Positions 55,859 to 63,481 of a stretch of DNA of 64,000 nucleotides are shown piece by piece (within the stretch, counting starts at the first letter, position 1; each line of letters opens with the position of its first letter). The notes under the pieces were generated by a model. It saw only the letters and a program-made list of their open reading frames with translations. It did no database searches and was not told the origin of the DNA. The stretch lies in assembly GCA_963848175.1 (NCBI GenBank), contig CAWKCO010000003.1, forward strand, positions 186,001 through 250,000, written 5' to 3'. A program made the position numbers and the translations under genes. This DNA is from JAMZMI01 sp963848175 (GTDB lineage Bacteria > Bacteroidota > Bacteroidia > Cytophagales > Cyclobacteriaceae).

Positions 55859-57043
55859 TTATTTGTTTTCAAGGCTCTTAACCTTTCCTTTTAATTCTTG
55901 ATTCTCAGTTTCGAGTTGGTTCATTCGCTTGTTCATATCTATCATGTAAAGTGTTAGTTCTTCGATCTTCTGAAGCAGTTTGGAGTTCATTTCACCTAAG
56001 TTGATACCATTCTCGTTTACTTCAGCTTCACTTGGGATTTCAGGTAGATGACCATTCTCAGTTATATGTTGTTCGACTTCTTCAAGAGTTCGCAATTCAA
56101 AACCTTTCGCAAACACAAAGTCAGGCCAAGGGTTTCCAGCAGAAGCATTAAAAGTAGTTGCTCGAACAGTTCCAAGTACTTCTAATTTATAATTAGGAGC
56201 GACAGTTCCAATGCCAACATTTCCACCGTTATCATTGATGAGGACATTTGAATTAAATTTCCCTCCTCTGATATAAGTGTCTTCATCTGTTGAAAAGTTG
56301 AAATGAGTATATCGTTCAGATCCCCCGAATGCAGCAGTTCCACCATTTGCTGTTCCTCTTTCCACATGCAGTGTTGCATCAGGAGAATTGGTGCCAATTC
56401 CCACATTTCCACCTGAGTTATTCAAAATTAGGTCGCCATATGAGCTCCCTGCGGATTTTATAGACTGAATTGAAGAGTAACCATTTTGTGCAGCACTTAT
56501 TTCTAATCTAAGAGAAGTATGGTTGCCTGAGCTGGAATTGGAGTTTCCAATTTTAATCCCACCCTGACCTAAAGGGTCAATATTCAACTTGGCTGACGGA
56601 CTGGTTGTTCCAATGCCAACATTTCCACCGTTATCATTGATGAGGACATTTGAATTAAATTTCCCTCCTCTGATATAAGTGTCTTCATCTGTTGAAAAGT
56701 TGAAATGAGTATATCGTTCAGATCCCCCGAATTCAGCAGTTCCACCATTTGCTGTTCCTCTTTCCACATGCAGTGTTGCATCAGGAGAATTGGTGCCAAT
56801 TCCGACATTGCCACCATTATCATTGATAAGGACATTTGAATAAAGTTTTCCTCCTCTGATATATGTATCTTCTGCTGTTGAAAAGTTAAAATGAGAAGTT
56901 CTATCTAAACCGCTCAAGTCAACTGATCCTGAAATAGTTGTTACGTTGTTAGTTTGTTCAACTTTAACCTCTGATGTCCTTATTTGAGCTTTAAGGTTAA
57001 GTACGATTACAAACATCGTTATTGTAGTAAATATTTTTTTCAT
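55859..57043 (-). CDS. Secreted tail-fibre-like repeat protein; candidate cassette gene 1
   Basis: 394 residues; signal peptide (MKKIFTTITMFVIVLNLKAQ). The body repeats a GGNVGIGTxSPDATLHVERG unit with HFNFSTDEDTYIRGGKF blocks, of which two are nearly identical at DNA level. Residues about 300-394 end in the conserved Bacteroidota module FAKGFELRTLEEVEQHI ... HLPEIPSEAEV and a coiled coil (LLQKIEELTLYMIDMNKRMN). Probably a trimeric surface fibre. It is the first gene after the recombinase and lies between the attI-like core and the attC-like site, so it looks like a mobile cassette. Confidence 0.8.
   Translation of the reverse strand: MKKIFTTITMFVIVLNLKAQIRTSEVKVEQTNNVTTISGSVDLSGLDRTSHFNFSTAEDTYIRGGKLYSNVLINDNGGNVGIGTNSPDATLHVERGTANGGTAEFGGSERYTHFNFSTDEDTYIRGGKFNSNVLINDNGGNVGIGTTSPSAKLNIDPLGQGGIKIGNSNSSSGNHTSLRLEISAAQNGYSSIQSIKSAGSSYGDLILNNSGGNVGIGTNSPDATLHVERGTANGGTAAFGGSERYTHFNFSTDEDTYIRGGKFNSNVLINDNGGNVGIGTVAPNYKLEVLGTVRATTFNASAGNPWPDFVFAKGFELRTLEEVEQHITENGHLPEIPSEAEVNENGINLGEMNSKLLQKIEELTLYMIDMNKRMNQLETENQELKGKVKSLENK
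56205..56401. repeat. 197-bp direct repeat, copy 1
   Basis: Matches 56607-56803 with a single base difference (GAATGCAGC versus GAATTCAGC). Encodes one repeat unit of the fibre protein. Confidence 0.9.
56607..56803. repeat. 197-bp direct repeat, copy 2
   Basis: Second copy, 402 bases from the first. Near identity implies recent duplication or gene conversion and a risk of misassembly. Confidence 0.9.
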
Positions 57044-57072
57044 ATTAACATGATTTTAAGGTTCATAAAATT

Positions 57073-57109
57073 GATCATAACAACTCGCTATCAACTCAAA
57101 GGTGTTGAT
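57073..57109 (-). other. attI-like core between recombinase and first cassette
   Basis: On the minus strand GAGTTGTTATGATC lies 40 bases after the recombinase stop; the GTTATGATC core (57081-57073) repeats, inverted, as GATCATAAC at the start of the attC-like site (55857-55849). A small stem TATCAAC/GTTGATA (57088-57109) sits beside it. Proposed as the primary insertion site by position only. Confidence 0.5.
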
Positions 57110-57121
57110 ATATCGGTTGTA

Positions 57122-58277
57122 TCAAAGCGAATCTAATGGGTTTTTGATGTTTTTCAAACTAGAGTTTGTCACATAGGTATACATCTGAGTTGTTTCAAGA
57201 GAGTCGTGTCCCAACAATGTCTGAATAGTACGCAAATCCGTACCAGCTTCAAGCAGATGGGTGGCAAAGCTATGGCGGAGCATATGTGGGGTAACTGTTT
57301 TGGTTATTTTGGCTTTTTGAGCGGCTACCTTGATTATTTTGGCAAGACTCGTGGCGCTATACTTATTGCCGTTTACTCCTTCAAATAGATAAATTTTCGG
57401 TCTATGGGCACGATAATATATGCGTAAGTCATTTAGGAGTTTGGTGCTCAGGATGGTATAGCGATCTTTTTTTCCTTTACCCTGATTCACTCGGATCGTC
57501 AGCCTATCACTGTCTATGTCTTCTATCTTCAGATTAAGAAGTTCCGCTCTGCGCAGACCTGTTGCATACAGCATGCTCACCAAACATAAATGCTTGATAT
57601 TGTGAATACTCGCAAGTAGTCTTGTTATTTCCTCTTTGCTGAGCACTTTTGGAAGTGAGTCTTTTGCTATGGGTCTGTCTACGGCGTAAAAACGATTGGG
57701 CATTTCTTTTACAACCTCATAATAAAATTTGATGGCATTGATCGATTGATTGACATAGCTATCTGAAAGTCCCGTTTGCACCAGATGCTGAATGTATTTC
57801 AGTATCATTTCTTCATTGATGGCCATCAAATTAGACTCATTGTTGTAATGGTTGATGAACTTCTCAAACATGGAAATATATGATCTGGCGGTATTTAGGC
57901 TATATTTTCTTGTTTCTAGTTTTTGGAGAAAATCTTCTGGGACATACCTGTATCCAGAAATGGGCGTTCGTTTTCTATAGGTATCAACACTAAGCTCTTC
58001 AACTCCATGATTGACTGGCCTGTTTGTAAAAAAAATACTGTCCATTCACCCATGCCACTCCTTTGAATTTTTCCATAATTAAACTCACATTCTTGCTGGT
58101 ATTGGGTAGAATGACCATTCCATATTTTTCGCTCCATCGTGGATTAGGAAGCTCTTTAATCAGTGCCTGTATGACCTTGTCGGGATAAAACTGTATCCCA
58201 ATTATCTTTTGATCGCTTATGAGCAAGTGTTTAAGCGTGATCGAGCGCTCTTTGGTACGGATCATTGTGCTATTCAT
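57122..58277 (-). pseudogene. Tyrosine recombinase (Bacteroidota type), frameshift in a T8 run
   Basis: Two overlapping frames make one protein of about 384 residues. The N-terminal part (58277-57999: ITLKHLLISDQKIIGIQFYP ... FKGVAWVNGQYFF) is the lead domain typical of a Bacteroidota recombinase group; the rest has the SAM-like core-binding domain (NTARSYISMFEKFINHYN) and the catalytic domain with Arg in TGLRRAELL, Lys in GKGKKDR, HMLRHSFATHLL, LLGHDSLETT and Tyr in QMYTYV. One extra T in the run near 58030 splits the frames. The IntI-specific insert between the Lys and the HxxR motif is absent. Divergent from the zinc-ribbon gene; same direction as the cassette genes. Confidence 0.88.
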
Positions 58278-58321
58278 GGGGGAAAACTACTGGTTGCTTT
58301 TTTTGAAACTCAATTTTTAAG

Positions 58322-58343
58322 TGCTTATATTCGACTATAAGCA
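58322..58343. promoter_or_regulatory. Inverted repeat between recombinase and zinc-ribbon genes
   Basis: TGCTTATA / TATAAGCA with a 6-base spacer, in the 75-base divergent promoter region. A candidate operator for one or both genes. Confidence 0.5.
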
Positions 58344-58352
58344 TTTAAAAAA

Positions 58353-58779
58353 ATGGATAAATCTAGTGAAGGTGTCTGTCGTAATTGTGGCAAACCACTG
58401 GTTGGTAGGGTAGACAAAAAATTTTGTGATGCCTACTGTAGAAACTCGCTGAACAACAAGAATAAACGCAAGCACGAGCGTATCATCGCGGCAGTGAATA
58501 GACAGGTGAGGAAAAATCGGAGCATCTTACAGCAACTCTGTCCAGAAGGCAAAGCCACCGTTCGCAAGGAACGTCTCTTAGATTTGGGATTTTCTTTTCA
58601 ATATTTCTCATCGTATTTATCAGGAGGGCAAGCTCACTTATTATTTTTCGCATGAGTATGGCTTTGCGCCCATTGTGCAGCAGTCGCGCTCAGAGGGAGT
58701 GCCCGTGCAGAAGGTACTGATCATCCAATACCAGGACCACATGAAGGGCAAGTTTGATCCTTGGAAAATTGAGAATTGA
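58353..58779 (+). pseudogene. Zinc-ribbon protein of unknown function, one-base frameshift
   Basis: About 140 residues after correction. N-terminal zinc ribbon CRNCGKPL ... KFCDAYCRNSLNNKNKRK, a basic helical centre, then in the adjoining frame KLTYYFSHEYGFAP ... VQKVLIIQYQDHM up to the stop at 58777-58779. An extra base near 58632 causes the early stop at 58655. Unknown role; divergent from the recombinase. Confidence 0.72.
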
Positions 58780-58876
58780 GAATTGAAAGCTAAAAGTTGA
58801 AAGTTGAAAGTTTAAAGATGAAAGTGAGGCGATGAGAGAAATGATGTGAAGCACCTGCAATGTGCTACGGAGTGCA

Positions 58877-58907
58877 GCGGCATACCCGCTCAGCGCCGGT
58901 ATGCCGC
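58877..58907. repeat. GC-rich palindrome
   Basis: Perfect 10-bp stem GCGGCATACC/GGTATGCCGC with an 11-base loop in the 58780-58987 gap. That gap also holds degenerate ATTGAGA/AGTTGAA tandem words (58767-58830) and no gene. Confidence 0.65.
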
Positions 58908-58987
58908 AATGCTTTGTGCGGTGGGGCGTCCCAAGTAGGTGTTGGATTTTTTTGGCTGCTGGGATTTTGGGTGAAAAGGGTGCTAAA

Positions 58988-59027
58988 ACAAAAAAAAATG
59001 GCTTATCACATCATGCGATAAGCCATT
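58988..59027 (-). terminator. Terminator of the arginine operon
   Basis: 11-bp stem AATGGCTTATC/GATAAGCCATT (58997-59027); the A-run on its left is a T9 tail for minus-strand transcripts coming from argJ. Confidence 0.88.
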
Positions 59028-59049
59028 TTCAATTAACAATTTTCAATTT

Positions 59050-60266
59050 CTAAGTCGTATAAACCGAGTTGAACATCACATAGTCAGTTGTCAAATCCGT
59101 ACCCCATCCTGTGGCTTCTTCCTTGCCATTGTTGAGTTTGATATGTACTCTGATATCTGATTGTTTCAGGATTCTTTTGAGCACGTTTACTTCATTCTCT
59201 ACGGGTGTTCCTTGCTTAGAAGCTCCACCATTTGTCTTTCGTTTCCAAGGTACAAATCCACTTTGTCGGGATCAAAAGCCACACCCGATCGCCCATTGCC
59301 GCCAAGATCCGCCCCCAGTTTGGGTCACGACCAAACATGGCCGTTTTCACAAGAGAAGAATCCGATACCACACGAATCATTTTTCGAGCCTCTTGCTTAG
59401 ACTTGGCATCCGTCACTTTGTATTCAATGAACTTCGATGCTCCTTCGCCATCTGATACAATCAGCTTGGCCAAATGGATCATCAGCTCTTTCAGTTTCTC
59501 TTTGAAGAGCAGGTAGTTCACGTCCTTTTCATCTTCAATGAGCTTGTTTTCGGCCATGCCATTGGCCATCACAGAAGCCATGTCGTTGGTAGAGGTGTCG
59601 CCATCCACAGTGATCATGTTGAATGAATCATCCACCACTTCTTTGAATGCTTTGTCGAGCAATTTTTGAGTGATATTGATGTCCGTGAAGGCAAAGGCCA
59701 GCATGGTAGCCATGTTTGGGTGAATCATGCCAGACCCTTTGGCGATTCCTCCAATATGGATTTTTTTTCCATCTATTTCAAACTCTACAAATCCTTCTTT
59801 GGCGAAAGTATCGGTGGTGAGGATGGCATTGGCAGCAAACGATCCCGCACGTGAGTTTTCGGAGATTTTCTTCACATTTTCTTTGATACCGTCCACGATA
59901 GCCTCGGTGGGAAAAGCTTGACCAATGATGCCAGTGGAGGCGATCATGACCAAGTTGGGCTCAATACCGAATTCCTCTGCGGCGGTATTTTTCATGGCTT
60001 CTGCACCCAGTCTTCCTTGCTCGCCAGTCACGGCATTGGCATTGCCAGCATTCACGATAAGTGCCTGTGCCATGTGGCCACTTTCTTCCAGATTTTTGCT
60101 GCGTGATCTTGATGGGCTCAGCCACCACCAGATTTTGGGTGAAAGTAGCAGAAACTTTGGCTGGCTTTTCAGAGAAAATAATGGCCAAATCCCGACGCAT
60201 GGATTTCACTCCTGTGTGTGCTCCCCAGCATTTGATGCCTCTTACGTTCGTTATATTTTGTAGCAT
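59050..60266 (-). pseudogene. argJ: Glutamate N-acetyltransferase / ornithine acetyltransferase, three frameshifts
   Basis: Transfers acetyl from N-acetylornithine to glutamate, recycling the acetyl group in arginine synthesis. Pieces: MLQNITNVRGIKCWGAHTGV ... SATFTQNLVVAEPIKIT; then ALIVNAGNANAVTGEQG, the self-cleavage Thr in GMIHPNMATMLAFAF, GRDPNWGRI; then FDPDKVDLYLGNERQMVELL; and finally GTPVENEVNVLKRIL to YVMFNSVYTT and a stop at 59050-59052. One-base indels near 60107, 59280 and 59219 join them into about 405 residues, normal for ArgJ. Twelve bases after argC. Likely intact in the organism. Confidence 0.88.
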
Positions 60267-60278
60267 GTGTTTTCTGAT

Positions 60279-61313
60279 TTAGGGTTGAAGTGGTACTTGA
60301 TTGAGACCAAGGGTTTCTGTATATCCCAATACGATGTTCATGTTTTGAATGGCTTGTCCGGCAGCACCTTTCACCAGATTGTCAATCGCTCCTATGGCGA
60401 TGATCGTATTGGTACGGCTGTCGTATTTGGCTGTAATATCACAGAAATTTGTTCCGCGAACTTCTTTTATTCTTGGTATAGTCGTTCTGTACCTCACAAA
60501 AGGCTCGCTATCATAGTGCTTGTGAAACAGCGCATCCACAGCCTCTTGCGAAGTGGCTTTTTTCGGCTTGAGATATACGGTCGAAAGTATTCCCCTGTCC
60601 ACGGGCAGTAGGTGAGGGGTAAAGAGCAGCGAAACTTCCTCAGTAGAGCAGTCGCCTATTCGTTCCTGAATCTCGATGGTATGGCGATGAGTAGTCACTC
60701 CATACGCCGTGAAGTTGTCGTTGACATTTGGGAAATGGGTGACGTTGCTTGCCTTAATCCCAGCACCCGTTACTCCTGTTTTTGCATCCACGATGATGTT
60801 GGTCGTTTCTATCAGCTTTTCCAAGGCCAGTGGCAGTATGGGTAGGATAGAGGCGGTCGGGAAGCAACCAGGATTAGCGATCAGTTTGCTACCCTTGATT
60901 TTGTCGCGATACAGCTCTGGAAGACCGTAAGCAGCATTTTCAAATCCTTGTTCGAAGATGTGGTCTTTTTTGTACCATTCTTCATACACGGCTTTGGAGT
61001 TGAGGCGAAAATCTCCTGAGAGGTCGATGATCGTAAAATCTTTATCGTGGTTTTTTGAAACAAAATCCATGGATACGCCATGCGGCAAAGCCAAAAATAC
61101 GATATCTGGTTTGTGATTGCCCAGGTCATTGATACTCTCAAGTGTCAGGTCGCAGATGCCATAAAATTGTGGATGCACATCACTGAATTTTTCACCTTTT
61201 CGGCTTTCCGAAGTGATGGTGCAAATCTCTACTTCAGGGTGGTAGGTGAGCAATCGCACCAGTTCAGAACCTGTATATCCTGTTGCGCCTATGATGGCTA
61301 TTTTCTTTTTCAT
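60279..61313 (-). CDS. argC: N-acetyl-gamma-glutamyl-phosphate reductase
   Basis: 344 residues, intact. NADP-binding IIGATGYTGSELVRLL at the N-terminus, catalytic Cys in NPGCFPTAS (about residue 150), HRHTIEIQ and late VRYRTTIPRIKEVRGTNFCD. Third step of ornithine synthesis. Followed by argJ after 12 bases and preceded by a 147-base gap from argD which contains a dispersed palindrome. Confidence 0.95.
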   Translation of the reverse strand: MKKKIAIIGATGYTGSELVRLLTYHPEVEICTITSESRKGEKFSDVHPQFYGICDLTLESINDLGNHKPDIVFLALPHGVSMDFVSKNHDKDFTIIDLSGDFRLNSKAVYEEWYKKDHIFEQGFENAAYGLPELYRDKIKGSKLIANPGCFPTASILPILPLALEKLIETTNIIVDAKTGVTGAGIKASNVTHFPNVNDNFTAYGVTTHRHTIEIQERIGDCSTEEVSLLFTPHLLPVDRGILSTVYLKPKKATSQEAVDALFHKHYDSEPFVRYRTTIPRIKEVRGTNFCDITAKYDSRTNTIIAIGAIDNLVKGAAGQAIQNMNIVLGYTETLGLNQVPLQP

Positions 61314-61360
61314 TTTTTTTCTTTGTTAAATATTTCTTTTTAGAAATCTTACTGCGATTG

Positions 61361-61383
61361 GTCATTCCCGAAGGGAATCCTAT
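61361..61383. repeat. Dispersed palindromic repeat, copy 2
   Basis: Exact 23-base copy of 25474-25496. A second palindrome, TGCCATTCTGGCA, follows at about 61431-61443. Confidence 0.8.
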
Positions 61384-61460
61384 CCGCTCCAAAGAACGCT
61401 GTGACCTTCTTCATTGAGATTAAGATGCCATTCTGGCATGACCCCATGAGAAAAACCGCC

Positions 61461-62651
61461 CTACTTCCTCTCTTCCTTTATACACGCCAACATGATGTGA
61501 AGCACCTTCTCTAGCAAGGCCTTTGGAATGTTGAGCGGAGGCACCAATCTGATGACATTGCCAGCGGTGGCATTCGCCAAAACACCTTTTTCCATCATTT
61601 TCACAACCACAGGTTTAGGGTCTATCGACACCTGAATGCCGATCATTAACCCCATTCCTCGTACTTCTTCTATTTCTGGGAAATCCGCTTTTGCTTTTTG
61701 CACTTCTGCCCTGAACCAATCGCCTTTTTCTTTGGCAGCTGCCAAAAGCGATTCTGATTCTATTACCTCAAGTACCGCCAAGCCCGCAGCACATGCCAAG
61801 GGATTGCCGCCAAAAGTGGTTCCATGATCACCCCACTCAATGGCCTGAGCCACTTTTTCGCAAGCCAAAACAGCCCCTACAGGCATACCTCCGCCAAGCC
61901 CTTTGGCCAGAGTCATCACATCTGGGCGTACGCCATAGTTCTCAAAGGCAAACATTTTTCCTGTGCGGCCAATACCACATTGCACCTCGTCAAAAACCAA
62001 GGCAATGTTGTGCTGGTCGCAGAGTGCTCTCACGTCTTCCAAATACTTTTGATGTGCAGGAGTCACACCACCTTCGCCCTGTATGGGCTCCAGCATAATG
62101 GCTGCAATCTCATCAGTGATAGCCGCTTTTAGTGCTTCTATATCGTTGAAGGGCACGTGCATAAAACCTTCCGGAATCGGGTCAAAACCATTCATCATGG
62201 CTTTTTTGCCAGTGGCCGCTATGGTAGCGAGTGTCCTGCCATGAAAGGCGTGGTTCATAGCAATGATCTTGCTGCCACGGCCATTTTTCAAGCCATATTT
62301 TCTGGCAATTTTAATGGCTCCCTCGGCAGCTTCTGCACCACTATTGGCCATAAAGACCCGTTCGAGACCAGAGAGTTCAGCCAATTTTTTTACCAATTTC
62401 ATTTGAGGCTCACTCACATAAAAATTGGAAATATGGATGAGCTTATCTGCCTGCTCCGCAATGGCTTTGACCAGCGTTGGATGGCTATGGCCGATGTTGC
62501 TCACTGCTATTCCCGCAAGGGCATCTATATATTCTTTGCCTTCTACATCCCAAACGAGGCTGCCTTTTCCTTCTTTCAGTGCAATAGGGAATCGCCGAAA
62601 GGTGGGCAAATAATGTTTCTGATCTATTGCGTGTAGTTCTGCATTCGTCAT
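61461..62651 (-). CDS. argD: Acetylornithine aminotransferase
   Basis: 396-residue class III PLP aminotransferase: VWDVEGKEYIDALAGIAVSNIGH, ANSGAEAAEGAIKIARKYG, FDEVQCGIGRTGKMFAFE and the PLP lysine in TLAKGLGGGMPVGA. Converts N-acetylglutamate semialdehyde to N-acetylornithine; succinyl-ornithine use cannot be excluded from sequence, but ArgJ in the operon argues for acetyl. Starts 5 bases after argB. Confidence 0.93.
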   Translation of the reverse strand: MTNAELHAIDQKHYLPTFRRFPIALKEGKGSLVWDVEGKEYIDALAGIAVSNIGHSHPTLVKAIAEQADKLIHISNFYVSEPQMKLVKKLAELSGLERVFMANSGAEAAEGAIKIARKYGLKNGRGSKIIAMNHAFHGRTLATIAATGKKAMMNGFDPIPEGFMHVPFNDIEALKAAITDEIAAIMLEPIQGEGGVTPAHQKYLEDVRALCDQHNIALVFDEVQCGIGRTGKMFAFENYGVRPDVMTLAKGLGGGMPVGAVLACEKVAQAIEWGDHGTTFGGNPLACAAGLAVLEVIESESLLAAAKEKGDWFRAEVQKAKADFPEIEEVRGMGLMIGIQVSIDPKPVVVKMMEKGVLANATAGNVIRLVPPLNIPKALLEKVLHIMLACIKEERK

Positions 62652-62656
62652 AATAC

Positions 62657-63472
62657 TTATTTTGTAATGGATGTTCCTGTTTTTTCTTTTCCCTCAATCG
62701 TTTTGAGGAGGATTCCCGGCTTGGTGCCGTTGATAATTTTCACTTCTTTGGTACCTTTTTCTATAGCTACTTGACACGATTCTATTTTGGGTATCATGCC
62801 TCCACCTATCACATTGCCCATAAGAGGCGTTATTTCGGCCAGAGTTAAGTGTTCTATAAGTGTGGATGGGTCATCTTTATCCATGCACAGCCCGTCGATA
62901 TCCGTCATGACGATGTACTGATCTGCGCGGATAGCCCCTGAAATGTGCCCGGCAAACATGTCTCCGTTGATGTTGTAGGCATGCCCTTTTTCGTCGGAGG
63001 CCATGCAGGTGAGTACTGGAAAAAAGCCCTGATCCAAAAGTTGGTTGAGGAGTGCTGGGTTTACTTTTTCTACTTCGCCTACCCAGCCTATGTCCACTTT
63101 GTTTTGGCCGTCGAGATGGAATTTTTTCCGGGCTGTCACGAGGTGTCCGTCTTTTCCAGACAGGCCTACGGCGTTGATCCCTTTGGCTTGCAATGCACGA
63201 ACGAGGGAAGGATTTACCTCTCCCGTGAGCGCCATTTCTATGTATTTGATAGCTTCGGTGGTGGTTTTTCTGTGCCCACCAATAAACTCAGACTCTATGC
63301 TCAGGCTAGACAAGATGTTGTTGATAAATGGCCCTCCGCCATGCACCAGCACCACTCTGTGTCCTTGCTTATGAAGGGTAGCGATTTCGTCGAGAATGAA
63401 AGCTTTGATGTTTTCATCCTTCATGGCATTGCCGCCGTATTTTATGACTATCGTCTTTTGCGTATCTATAAT
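62657..63472 (-). CDS. argB: Acetylglutamate kinase, start codon unclear
   Basis: Phosphorylates N-acetylglutamate. The frame from the first ATG (63424, MKDENIKAF) would lack the essential lysine/glycine loop; upstream in the same frame IIDTQKTIVIKYGGNA supplies it and is open to the stop codon of the racemase gene at 63482. No ATG, GTG or TTG lies there, only ATT (63472) or ATA, so either a rare start is used or a base is wrong. Other motifs: VLVHGGGPFINNIL, GLSGKDGHL, DIDGLCMD, GGGMIPKIESC. 255 residues plus 16. Confidence 0.88.
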   Translation of the reverse strand: MIDTQKTIVIKYGGNAMKDENIKAFILDEIATLHKQGHRVVLVHGGGPFINNILSSLSIESEFIGGHRKTTTEAIKYIEMALTGEVNPSLVRALQAKGINAVGLSGKDGHLVTARKKFHLDGQNKVDIGWVGEVEKVNPALLNQLLDQGFFPVLTCMASDEKGHAYNINGDMFAGHISGAIRADQYIVMTDIDGLCMDKDDPSTLIEHLTLAEITPLMGNVIGGGMIPKIESCQVAIEKGTKEVKIINGTKPGILLKTIEGKEKTGTSITK

Positions 63473-63481
63473 TGAAAATGT

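Noticed and set aside
57122..58277. Calling the recombinase a classical integron integrase (IntI)
   Set aside because: The segment between GKGKKDR and HMLRHSF is too short to hold the IntI-specific helix, and the N-terminal lead domain belongs to another recombinase group.
58767..58830. Possible CRISPR-like or tandem array of ATTGAGA/AGTTGAA words
   Set aside because: Units are too short and irregular and have no spacers; it is low-complexity intergenic DNA.
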